A DNA stretch of 6,131 nucleotides from Massilia sp. (GCA_003520365.1 DOUW01000537.1:1-6131), one strand, 5' to 3'; shown: positions 1-4,950, counted from the stretch's first letter. Notes: a model not told the origin generated them from the sequence alone. Program-made: numbers and translations.

Positions 1-1029
1 GCCGGCGCCGTGGATCAGCCAATGCTCGGCATGCACGCGGCCGTCGGCGCGCTTGTGCGTGGTGCGGGTGTAGGCGTGGCCGTTCGGCACGCGGCCCGGT
101 TCCACCGCCATCGCCTCGGCGCTGTCGCGCGCCGGCGCAACCAGTTCGTCGCCATTCGCCGGATGCACGGTCTTGTCCTGGTCGCCGTGGAAGACGATGA
201 TCGGAATCGAACGGCCCGGCTGCTGCCGGCGCCGGAAGTCTCCGTTCATGGCCGCCAGTGCCGACGGCAGGTCGTGCGCCGAGGCGAAGGGCAGGCCGGA
301 ATGGACGCCGACCGCCGCGTACAGCTCGGGGTAGAGCGTGCCCATGATGGTCGCCATCGCGCCGCCGGCCGACAGCCCGGCCACGAATACCTGGCCCGGG
401 TCGACTGCGTATTCCCCCATGATCTGGCGGGTGAGGCCGGCGATGATCGAGGGCTCGCCGCGGTCGCGCTGCTGGTCGGCGTCGTTGAACCAGTTCCAGC
501 AGCGCGAGGCATTCGCCTGGCGCGACTGCGCCGGGTACACGACCAGGCAGCCCATCTCCTCGGCCAGCATGTTCATCTGTGTGCCCTTGGCGAAGTCGTC
601 CGGGTCCTGGGTGCAGCCGTGCAGCATCACCACCAGCGGCGCCGGGGCGCCTGTGTAGGTGCTGGGCACGTACAGCTTGTAGCTGCGGGTGCCGGCCGCG
701 TTCGTGTAGCTGCCGTCGCTGAAGCTGCCGGGCAGCAGCGGCGCCGGCTCGTTGGCGGCGGCACCGCCGCCGAAGACGCCGCCTGAGCCGCCACCCAAGC
801 CTCGGCTGAGTTCGGCAAGCATGTCGTGCATGTCGGTCCTGTGCGCACCCGGCGCCGCGCCGCCGTGCAGGGGCGACATATTGCGCATCTGCTCCTGGGC
901 GGCCTGGGTCATGGCCGAGGCGTTTTTCAAGGCATCCTCGATGACCTTGCTCGTGTCGACCGGATGACGGTGCATCAGGTGGCGGCTTGCGGCACGCATT
1001 TGCGCCAACAGTTTGTTATTCAATTTCAT
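1..1029 (-). CDS. PHB depolymerase family esterase (C-terminus cut by window edge)
   Basis: This is an alpha/beta-hydrolase of the Esterase_PHB family, which cleaves ester bonds in poly(3-hydroxybutyrate), its oligomers or similar esters. The reading frame is open from the ATG at 1029 to base 1 (343 residues). Visible are the oxyanion-hole motif HGCTQ (137-141), the conserved RCWNWF segment (176-181), the nucleophile elbow GLSAGG with Ser220, and the acid in HGDQDKTV (Asp285). The frame leaves the window at WLIHGAG, just before the place where this family normally carries the catalytic His, so that residue is unseen rather than missing. Residues 1-75 are polar and probably helical, followed by a Gly-rich linker (about 78-90). 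There is no hydrophobic signal peptide, so a cytoplasmic location is likely. An AAAGGAAG ribosome-binding site (1034-1041) sets the start. It lies 49 bp downstream of the RHH regulator on the same strand and is probably co-transcribed. Natural substrate is not determinable here. Confidence 0.93.
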   Translation of the reverse strand, partial: MKLNNKLLAQMRAASRHLMHRHPVDTSKVIEDALKNASAMTQAAQEQMRNMSPLHGGAAPGAHRTDMHDMLAELSRGLGGGSGGVFGGGAAANEPAPLLPGSFSDGSYTNAAGTRSYKLYVPSTYTGAPAPLVVMLHGCTQDPDDFAKGTQMNMLAEEMGCLVVYPAQSRQANASRCWNWFNDADQQRDRGEPSIIAGLTRQIMGEYAVDPGQVFVAGLSAGGAMATIMGTLYPELYAAVGVHSGLPFASAHDLPSALAAMNGDFRRRQQPGRSIPIIVFHGDQDKTVHPANGDELVAPARDSAEAMAVEPGRVPNGHAYTRTTHKRADGRVHAEHWLIHGAG

Positions 1030-1046
1030 GTGGCTTCCTTTCCGTT

Positions 1047-1060
1047 CGCCCCTCGGGGCG
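1047..1060. other. Short hairpin between regulator and esterase genes
   Basis: CGCCC at 1047-1051 and GGGCG at 1056-1060 form a perfect GC-only stem with a four-base loop. It sits in the 49-bp gap between the regulator's stop codon and the esterase's ribosome-binding site. No T-run follows on the minus strand, so it is not a standard terminator. It could stabilise or attenuate the two-gene mRNA, or simply be a chance GC-rich stem. The role is inference. Confidence 0.4.
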
Positions 1061-1078
1061 TTTGGCGGGCGCTGGCGT

Positions 1079-1531
1079 TTAGCGAATGCGCTCCGCCAGT
1101 GCGGCTTTCAGGGTATTGCTTGCGTGGAGCACCCCGAGCACCGTGATTGATTCGATGGTGGCCAGTGCCAGTTCGACGGACACGTCGCTGGCGATGCTGG
1201 CCATGCCCAGCACCTGGATCTGCAGGCGGATACCCGCCTGCTGCGCCGCTTCCAGGTCGGCGCGGGAGTAATGGTGCATGCCGAGCACCAGGCTGCGGCG
1301 GGCGACGGTTTGCCGCACTACATCGGCATGCGCATTCAACTGGTTGCGGATCGCGGTGCGGATCAGGTCGGTGCGGTTGCCATAAAACCCTTCGCTGACC
1401 AACAAGTCGATCTGGCCCAGGTCGATCATGCCGAGGTTGATCGTGATTTTTTCGGTGTCTGCCACCTTTGGTTTTGGCTCATTGGCTTTGACAATTTGGC
1501 CGCCCATCCTTACACCATCCTTTCGTGCCAT
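1079..1531 (-). CDS. Ribbon-helix-helix (CopG-type) transcriptional regulator
   Basis: Predicted DNA-binding repressor of 150 residues. The RHH part spans about residues 26-68: a strand (EKITINLGMIDL), a first helix (GQIDLLVSEGF), the turn GNRTD and a second helix (LIRTAIRNQLNAH). This is the usual pattern for a dimer that inserts a two-stranded sheet into the DNA major groove. Residues 75-150 form a second domain with two hydrophobic strand-rich stretches (SLVLGMHHYS and RLQIQVLGMASIASD) and a final helix. I cannot assign it to a known sensor domain; a NikR-like ligand-binding arrangement is only a guess. The ATG at 1531 has a GGATGG ribosome-binding site 9 bases upstream. An in-frame ATG at 1507 (residue 9), with AAAGGA 10 bases upstream, is a possible alternative, and the conserved part begins well after both. 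It is first in an operon with the esterase. An operator-like repeat array overlaps its leader and first codons, which suggests autoregulation. Confidence 0.85.
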   Translation of the reverse strand: MARKDGVRMGGQIVKANEPKPKVADTEKITINLGMIDLGQIDLLVSEGFYGNRTDLIRTAIRNQLNAHADVVRQTVARRSLVLGMHHYSRADLEAAQQAGIRLQIQVLGMASIASDVSVELALATIESITVLGVLHASNTLKAALAERIR

Positions 1532-1557
1532 GCATTTTTACCATCCATTCACCATCC
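1504..1557. repeat. Four CCATCC half-sites in two pairs at 11-bp spacing
   Basis: CCATCC occurs at 1504-1509, 1515-1520, 1541-1546 and 1552-1557. Within each pair the spacing is exactly 11 bp, about one helical turn. In the left pair the matching unit is CCATCCTT in both copies. The left pair lies inside codons 4-10 of the regulator. The copy at 1541-1546 also serves, on the minus strand, as its GGATGG ribosome-binding site. Short direct repeats at about one-turn spacing are typical of operators bound cooperatively by RHH dimers. The copies are seen directly; their function is inference. Confidence 0.6.
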
Positions 1558-1572
1558 AGCTGGATGGTGAAT
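1547..1572. promoter_or_regulatory. Perfect 26-bp palindromic operator
   Basis: The left arm is ATTCACCATCCAG (1547-1559) and the right arm (1560-1572) is its exact reverse complement. The repeated unit CCATCC appears at 1552-1557 and, inverted, as GGATGG at 1562-1567. It starts about 3 bases after the predicted transcription start, so a bound protein would block initiation or early elongation of the minus-strand operon. The RHH regulator encoded directly downstream is the obvious candidate to bind it. The symmetry is seen directly; the identity of the protein is inference. Confidence 0.75.
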
Positions 1573-1581
1573 CGAGAACTC

Positions 1582-1609
1582 AGTCTACGCTTCTGAGCCT
1601 GGAGGTCAA
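1582..1609 (-). promoter_or_regulatory. Sigma70-type promoter for the regulator-esterase operon
   Basis: On the minus strand a -35 box TTGACC (1604-1609) and a -10 box TAGACT (1582-1587) are separated by 16 bp. Each matches the consensus at most positions. The predicted transcription start is near 1575, about 45 bases ahead of the regulator's ATG and immediately before the 26-bp palindrome. A short inverted repeat, CTCAG (1579-1583) and CTGAG (1593-1597), flanks the -10 box. The boxes are seen in the sequence; the start point is inferred from usual spacing. Confidence 0.65.
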
Positions 1610-1644
1610 GCGCAATCCGTTTGAATCGGGTAATCTCTTCGCCC

Positions 1645-2073
1645 ATGAGTCCAGAATTGCAACCCGGCCTGCGCTTCGAATGGCGCTATACGGTGCCGCC
1701 GCGCGCCACCGTTCCCGCGCTCTACCACGACACGCCTTTTTGCCGCGACATGCCCGACGTGCTCGCCACCGGCTACATGGTCGGCATGATGGAGCTGGCC
1801 TGCCTGAACGGCATGCTGCCCTACCTCGACTGGCCGCACGAGCAAAGCCTGGGCACCATGGTGAATTTCCAGCACCTGGCGCCGACGCCGCCCGGCATGA
1901 CCCTGACCATCCGCGGCGAGGTCACGGAAGTGGCAGGGCAACGCGTACGGTTCAAGGTCGAGGCCTGGGACGATGTCGAGCGCATTTGCGAAGGCACGCA
2001 CGAGCGCTGCGTGATCGATACGGAACGTTTCAATGCGCGCGTGGCGCGCAAGAGCGCGGGAGGCGCGGCATGA
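1645..2073 (+). CDS. FlK-like hotdog-fold acyl-CoA thioesterase
   Basis: Predicted 142-residue single hotdog-domain thioesterase resembling the fluoroacetyl-CoA thioesterase FlK of Streptomyces cattleya in length and throughout the sequence (comparison from memory). The catalytic residues described for FlK all have counterparts at nearly the same numbers: Thr42 in LATGYM, Glu50 in GMMELAC and His77 in NFQHLAP. The SLG glycine (Gly70) and the Arg of GTHER (Arg121) are also kept. The phenylalanines that form FlK's substrate lid appear to be replaced by Cys33 and Met36, so the substrate is more likely a non-fluorinated acyl-CoA. It probably acts in the cytoplasm; no signal peptide is present. 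The ATG at 1645 is chosen because similarity begins right after it. An in-frame TTG at 1621 would add eight residues. No good ribosome-binding site precedes the ATG. The stop overlaps the next gene's start (ATGA), indicating translational coupling. Confidence 0.85.
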   Translation: MSPELQPGLRFEWRYTVPPRATVPALYHDTPFCRDMPDVLATGYMVGMMELACLNGMLPYLDWPHEQSLGTMVNFQHLAPTPPGMTLTIRGEVTEVAGQRVRFKVEAWDDVERICEGTHERCVIDTERFNARVARKSAGGAA

Positions 2074-2273
2074 GTCTTTCTCACCCCGAGCTGCAGACGC
2101 CGGTGCCGTCTCCCTGCATCAACGTGTGCGAGATGGACAAGGCGACCGGCCTGTGCCGCGGCTGCATGCGCACGATCGACGAGATCGTCGCCTGGGGCAC
2201 GGCGGGCGACGACTACAAACGCGCGGTCTGGAAGGAAATCCGCCGCCGCGAATCCGAGCTGGACTTCGGCTGA
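2070..2273 (+). CDS. DUF1289 family small four-cysteine protein
   Basis: A 67-residue protein with the DUF1289 signature: PSPCINVC (Cys16, Cys20), GLCRGCMRTIDEI (Cys29, Cys32) and a following Trp42 in IVAWG. The spacing CX3C-X8-CX2C looks like a small metal-binding site (zinc or iron-sulfur), but the family has no established function, so no activity is assigned. The C-terminus is charged and helical. A strong GGGAGG ribosome-binding site (2058-2063) sits six bases before the ATG inside the end of the thioesterase gene. The start overlaps the upstream stop by four bases (ATGA), and its own stop overlaps the following ATG by one base (TGATG). It is therefore the middle gene of a tightly coupled operon. 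It is complete and of normal size for the family. Confidence 0.9.
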   Translation: MSLSHPELQTPVPSPCINVCEMDKATGLCRGCMRTIDEIVAWGTAGDDYKRAVWKEIRRRESELDFG

Positions 2274-3196
2274 TGACGCTGCGCCTGCCCGCCACCATGC
2301 AGGTGTTCGAGCGCGGCTGGCTGTCGTCCAACAATATTCTCTTCACCGGTCTTGATACCGCCCTGGTCGACAGCGGCTACGTCACGCATGCGCCGCAGAC
2401 GCTGGCGCTGGTCGATCACGCCCTCGCTGGCCGTCCGCTCGGGCGCCTGCTCAACACCCATCTGCATTCGGACCACTGCGGTGGCAACGCGGCGCTACAG
2501 GCCGCGTATGGCTGCCAGACGGCGATTCCGGTGGCCGAGGCCGGCAAGGTCGCGGCCTGGGACGAGGAGGCGTTGAGCTACCGCGCCACCGGCCAGCAAT
2601 GTCCGCGCTTCGGTTTCGACGCCGTGCTGGCGCCGGGCGACGAACTCGACCTGGGTGGGTTGCGCTGGCAGGTGCTGGCTGCGCCGGGCCACGATCCGCA
2701 TGCGTTGCTGCTGTTTTGCGCGCAGGAGGGCGTGCTGGTCTCGGGCGACGCCTTGTGGGAGAACGGTTTCGGCGTGGTGTTCCCCGAACTGGCGGGCGAG
2801 CCGGGCTTCGACGCGGTGCGCGCCACGCTCGACCTGATCGGCGGGCTCGATGCGCGCGTCGTGGTGCCGGGGCATGGCCGGGTGTTCGGCGACGTGGGCG
2901 CGGCTTTGGGACGGGCGTATTCGCGGCTCGATTACCTGGCGGCCGATCCGCGGCGCAATGCGGAGAATGCGGTGAAGGTGCTGGTGAAGTTCTTGCTGCT
3001 GGAGCGGCAGCGGATCGCGCTGGCTTCGTTGCCGGCGTTGCTGGCGTCGATACCGGTGGTTGCGGCTGCGCTAAGGCTGACCGATACCGATACACCACCG
3101 AACGACGCTTATACCGGCCTCGCCACCTGGGCCACGAACTCCCTGATCCGCGCCAAGGCCGCCCGCATCGACGGCGAATTCCTGGTCGACGTGTGA
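2273..3196 (+). CDS. MBL-fold metallo-hydrolase
   Basis: A 307-residue metallo-beta-lactamase-superfamily hydrolase, probably cytoplasmic and binding two metal ions. The full metal-ligand set is present: THLHSDHCGG (His63, His65, Asp67, His68), APGHDPH (His140), SGDALW (Asp159) and PGHGR (His201). The core fold ends near residue 215. A C-terminal helical part of about 90 residues follows (NAENAVKVLVKF onward), as in glyoxalase II-like and ring- or thioester-opening relatives. The substrate cannot be read from the sequence. The ATG at 2273 shares its A with the TGA stop of the DUF1289 gene and has no strong ribosome-binding site of its own, so translation probably depends on coupling. The gene closes the three-gene operon, and an intrinsic terminator lies 18 bp beyond its stop. 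The reading frame runs further upstream, but that part overlaps DUF1289 in another frame and is not conserved-looking. Confidence 0.9.
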   Translation: MTLRLPATMQVFERGWLSSNNILFTGLDTALVDSGYVTHAPQTLALVDHALAGRPLGRLLNTHLHSDHCGGNAALQAAYGCQTAIPVAEAGKVAAWDEEALSYRATGQQCPRFGFDAVLAPGDELDLGGLRWQVLAAPGHDPHALLLFCAQEGVLVSGDALWENGFGVVFPELAGEPGFDAVRATLDLIGGLDARVVVPGHGRVFGDVGAALGRAYSRLDYLAADPRRNAENAVKVLVKFLLLERQRIALASLPALLASIPVVAAALRLTDTDTPPNDAYTGLATWATNSLIRAKAARIDGEFLVDV

Positions 3197-3213
3197 ATTA
3201 GAGCGCAAAATCT

Positions 3214-3232
3214 AGCACGACCGTGCTTTTTT
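3214..3232 (+). terminator. Rho-independent terminator after the MBL gene
   Basis: AGCAC (3214-3218) and GTGCT (3223-3227) form a five-base-pair stem with loop GACC, followed by an uninterrupted T-run ending at 3232. The stem is short but the T-run is clear. It closes the thioesterase-DUF1289-MBL operon and overlaps the place where the next gene's -35 box would be expected. Confidence 0.65.
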
Positions 3233-3237
3233 AACAC

Positions 3238-3243
3238 TATAAT
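3238..3243 (+). promoter_or_regulatory. Consensus -10 box for the nitronate monooxygenase-like gene
   Basis: TATAAT matches the sigma70 -10 consensus exactly, in an AT-rich patch 38 bp before the ATG at 3281. No good -35 box is found at 16-18 bp; the best partial match is ACGACC at 3217-3222 with a 15-bp spacer. The promoter is therefore likely weak or activator-dependent. The predicted transcription start is near 3250, inside the adjacent palindrome. Confidence 0.55.
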
Positions 3244-3244
3244 C

Positions 3245-3256
3245 GACCAGCTGGTC
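3245..3256. promoter_or_regulatory. 12-bp palindrome at the predicted transcription start
   Basis: GACCAGCTGGTC is a perfect inverted repeat beginning two bases after the TATAAT box. Outside it the symmetry continues only if a one-base bulge is allowed (ATCG left, CGAT right). Its position suggests a repressor site, but no cognate regulator is identifiable. Confidence 0.35.
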
Positions 3257-3280
3257 CGATCAACTTTGCCGAGAGCGCCC

Positions 3281-4252
3281 ATGACCTTGCCTACCGTACT
3301 GCAAAACCTGTCCCTTCCCGTCATCGCGTCGCCGATGTTCATCGCCAGCGGTCCGGCCCTCGTGGCCGCCCAGTGCAAGGCCGGCATCGTCGGCTCCTTC
3401 CCGGCGCTCAATGCCCGCCCGGCCGAGCTGCTCGACACCTGGCTGACCGACCTGCAGCGCGAGCTGGCCGAGTACAAGGAAGCGAACCCGGACGCCATCG
3501 TCGGCCCGATCGCGGTCAACCAGATCGTCCACGCTTCCAACGTGCGCCTCGAGCAGGACGTCGCGGTCTGCGTCAAGCACCAGGTGCCGATCATCATCTC
3601 CTCGCTGCGCGCGCCGCCGAAGGAAATGCTCGACGCCGTGCACGGCTACGGCGGCATCGTGCTGCACGACGTGGTCTCGATCCGCCACGCGCAGAAAGCG
3701 CTGGAGGCGGGCGTCGACGGCCTGATCCTGGTGGCGGCGGGCGCGGGTGGCCACGCCGGTTCGCTGTCGCCGTTCGCGCTGGTCGGCGAAGTGCGCAAGT
3801 TCTTCAAGGGCCCGATCGCGCTGTCCGGCTCGATCGCCACCGGCGACGCCGTCCTGGCGGCCCAGGCGATGGGCGCGGACTTCGCCTACATCGGCTCGCG
3901 CTGGCTGGCGACCAAGGAATCGAACGTCAGCGAGGACTACCGCAACGCCATTGTCGAATCGAGCGCGGCCGACATCGTCTACACCAACCTGTTCACCGGC
4001 GTGCACGGCAACTACCTGAAAAAATCGATCGTCAACGCCGGCCTCGATCCGGAGGCGCTGCCGGAGTCGGACAAGAGCAAGATGAGCTTCGGCGACGGCG
4101 GCTCGAAGGCCAAGGCCTGGCGCGACATCTGGGGCGCCGGCCAGGGCGTGGGCCTGATGGACGACGTGCCGACCGTCGCCGAGATGGTCGAGCGCCTGAA
4201 GGGCGAGTACGAGGCGGCGCGTGCGCGCCTGGGGATTGCAGGCGCGCGGTAA
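3281..4252 (+). CDS. Nitronate monooxygenase-like FMN flavoprotein
   Basis: A 323-residue TIM-barrel flavoprotein of the nitronate monooxygenase / 2-nitropropane dioxygenase family. Enzymes of this family use FMN; characterised members oxidise alkyl nitronates, others reduce quinones or enoyl substrates. Visible features are an N-terminal strand LPVIASPMF (12-20), the glycine-rich GAGGHAG with the conserved His158, and the two phosphate-binding stretches SGSIATGD (182-189) and MGADFAYIGSRWLAT (197-211). The long insert at about residues 45-90 (including LDTWLTDLQRELAEYKE) differs from the well-studied Pseudomonas enzymes, so nitronate as the natural substrate is uncertain. The ATG at 3281 is preferred over the in-frame TTG at 3266; GAGAG seven bases upstream is a weak ribosome-binding site. 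It is a single-gene unit between its own TATAAT box and a hairpin-rich convergent gap. It is cytoplasmic with no signal peptide. Confidence 0.88.
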   Translation: MTLPTVLQNLSLPVIASPMFIASGPALVAAQCKAGIVGSFPALNARPAELLDTWLTDLQRELAEYKEANPDAIVGPIAVNQIVHASNVRLEQDVAVCVKHQVPIIISSLRAPPKEMLDAVHGYGGIVLHDVVSIRHAQKALEAGVDGLILVAAGAGGHAGSLSPFALVGEVRKFFKGPIALSGSIATGDAVLAAQAMGADFAYIGSRWLATKESNVSEDYRNAIVESSAADIVYTNLFTGVHGNYLKKSIVNAGLDPEALPESDKSKMSFGDGGSKAKAWRDIWGAGQGVGLMDDVPTVAEMVERLKGEYEAARARLGIAGAR

Positions 4253-4253
4253 A

Positions 4254-4283
4254 GCCGATGGATTGATCGCCCATCGGCGATCA
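4254..4283. terminator. Overlapping hairpins downstream of the convergent genes
   Basis: Two 8-bp stems share the same bases. GCCGATGG (4254-4261) pairs with CCATCGGC (4271-4278) around a nine-base loop. Alternatively TGATCGCC (4264-4271) pairs with GGCGATCA (4276-4283) around the loop CATC. They cannot form together. On the minus strand the first is followed by TTT, which would suit a weak terminator for the phosphoribosyltransferase gene. On the plus strand there is no T-run. Bidirectional termination between convergent genes is the likely role. Confidence 0.45.
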
Positions 4284-4285
4284 CC

Positions 4286-4314
4286 GCGTGGGCGGAGGAT
4301 CCGCCCCCCTACGC
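4286..4314. repeat. REP-like GC-rich intergenic hairpin
   Basis: GGGCGGA (4290-4296) pairs with TCCGCCC (4300-4306) around the loop GGA. An outer GCGT (4286-4289) pairs with ACGC (4311-4314) across an unpaired CCCT. The overall pattern of GCGTGGGCGG-type arms ending in CCCTACGC resembles short dispersed intergenic palindromes that I recall from Oxalobacteraceae genomes. Only one copy is in this window, so its repeat nature is inferred. It may also help end transcription from both sides. Confidence 0.4.
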
Positions 4315-4326
4315 ATCAAGCCGACA

Positions 4327-4950
4327 TCATGCGTCGGGTTTCGCGTCCGGCACCGGATAAGGCGGCGCCGGTTCCACGCTCAGGTCTTCCGGGCGGATCG
4401 ACCACAGGCCCGGCAAATTGCGCCAGTAGCCGTAGACGTCCATCCCGAAGCCGACCACGAACTCGTTCGGCAGCGTGAGGCCGGTGATGTCGGCCCGGAT
4501 CGGTTTCGCGCGGCCGATGTTCTTGTCCGCGAACACGACGACGATGACCTCGGCCGCGCCCATGTCGAGCAGGCGCTGCTTCACGTGGGCCAGGGTCTCG
4601 CCTTCGTCGAGGATGTCGTCGAGCACCACGATGGTCTTGCCCGCCACGTCCTTGCGCGGAATAACTTTCCACTGCACTTCGCCGCCGCGATCGTCGTCGC
4701 CGTAGCGGCTCACGTGGATGTAGTCGAATTCGAGCGGGAAGCGCAGCTGCGGCAGCAGGGTGCCGGTGAAGACGACGGCGCCGCCCATCACGCCCAGCAC
4801 CAGCGGGAAGCTGGGGTTATCGGGATTGCCGAAGCGCGCGTTGAGCACATCGGCCACTTGCCGCACGGCGGTCTGCACTTCTTCGGGACTGACGATCTGG
4901 CGCGCATTGGCAAGCAGGGCGCGGGCACGGGCGTGGTGATAGTCTTGCAT
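4327..4950 (-). CDS. hpt: Hypoxanthine(-guanine) phosphoribosyltransferase
   Basis: Purine-salvage enzyme that joins hypoxanthine (and probably guanine) to PRPP, giving IMP or GMP in the cytoplasm. It has 207 residues from the chosen start. The PRPP-binding signature is VVLDDILDEGET (108-119), with the paired acidic residues and the following DEGET loop. The flexible active-site loop is HVSRYGDD (79-86). VFADKNIGR (139-147) carries the lysine expected to contact the purine, and FVVGFGMDVYGYWRNLP (164-180) is the base and metal site near the C-terminus. VMGGAVVF (54-61) is the PPi-loop region. ATG at 4950 is preferred because GGA lies six bases upstream; ATG at 4956 (two more residues) is nearly as good and TTG at 4965 less likely. 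It lies about 60 bp downstream of the MmcQ/YjbR gene on the same strand and may be co-transcribed. The last 15 residues are Pro-rich and not conserved-looking. Confidence 0.9.
   Translation of the reverse strand: MQDYHHARARALLANARQIVSPEEVQTAVRQVADVLNARFGNPDNPSFPLVLGVMGGAVVFTGTLLPQLRFPLEFDYIHVSRYGDDDRGGEVQWKVIPRKDVAGKTIVVLDDILDEGETLAHVKQRLLDMGAAEVIVVVFADKNIGRAKPIRADITGLTLPNEFVVGFGMDVYGYWRNLPGLWSIRPEDLSVEPAPPYPVPDAKPDA

Noticed and set aside
10..786. Long plus-strand reading frame of 258 residues
   Set aside because: It is antisense to the esterase gene, is rich in Arg, Val, His and Gly as expected from the shadow of a GC-rich gene, and has no recognisable motif. The minus-strand frame carries all the catalytic signatures.
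1428..2273. A 281-residue plus-strand frame reaching the DUF1289 stop
   Set aside because: Only the last 67 residues are DUF1289. The upstream part runs out of frame through the thioesterase gene and antisense to the regulator, and is low-complexity Arg/His-rich. The ATG at 2070 has a strong ribosome-binding site.
2451..3098. Minus-strand frame of 215 residues opposite the MBL gene
   Set aside because: Composition is almost entirely Pro, Arg, Ala and Thr, a typical GC-rich shadow. The MBL frame has the complete metal-ligand set.
3260..4006. Minus-strand frame of 248 residues opposite the flavoprotein gene
   Set aside because: It is mirror coding of a GC-rich gene, with repeated Asp, Arg, Val and His and no family motif.
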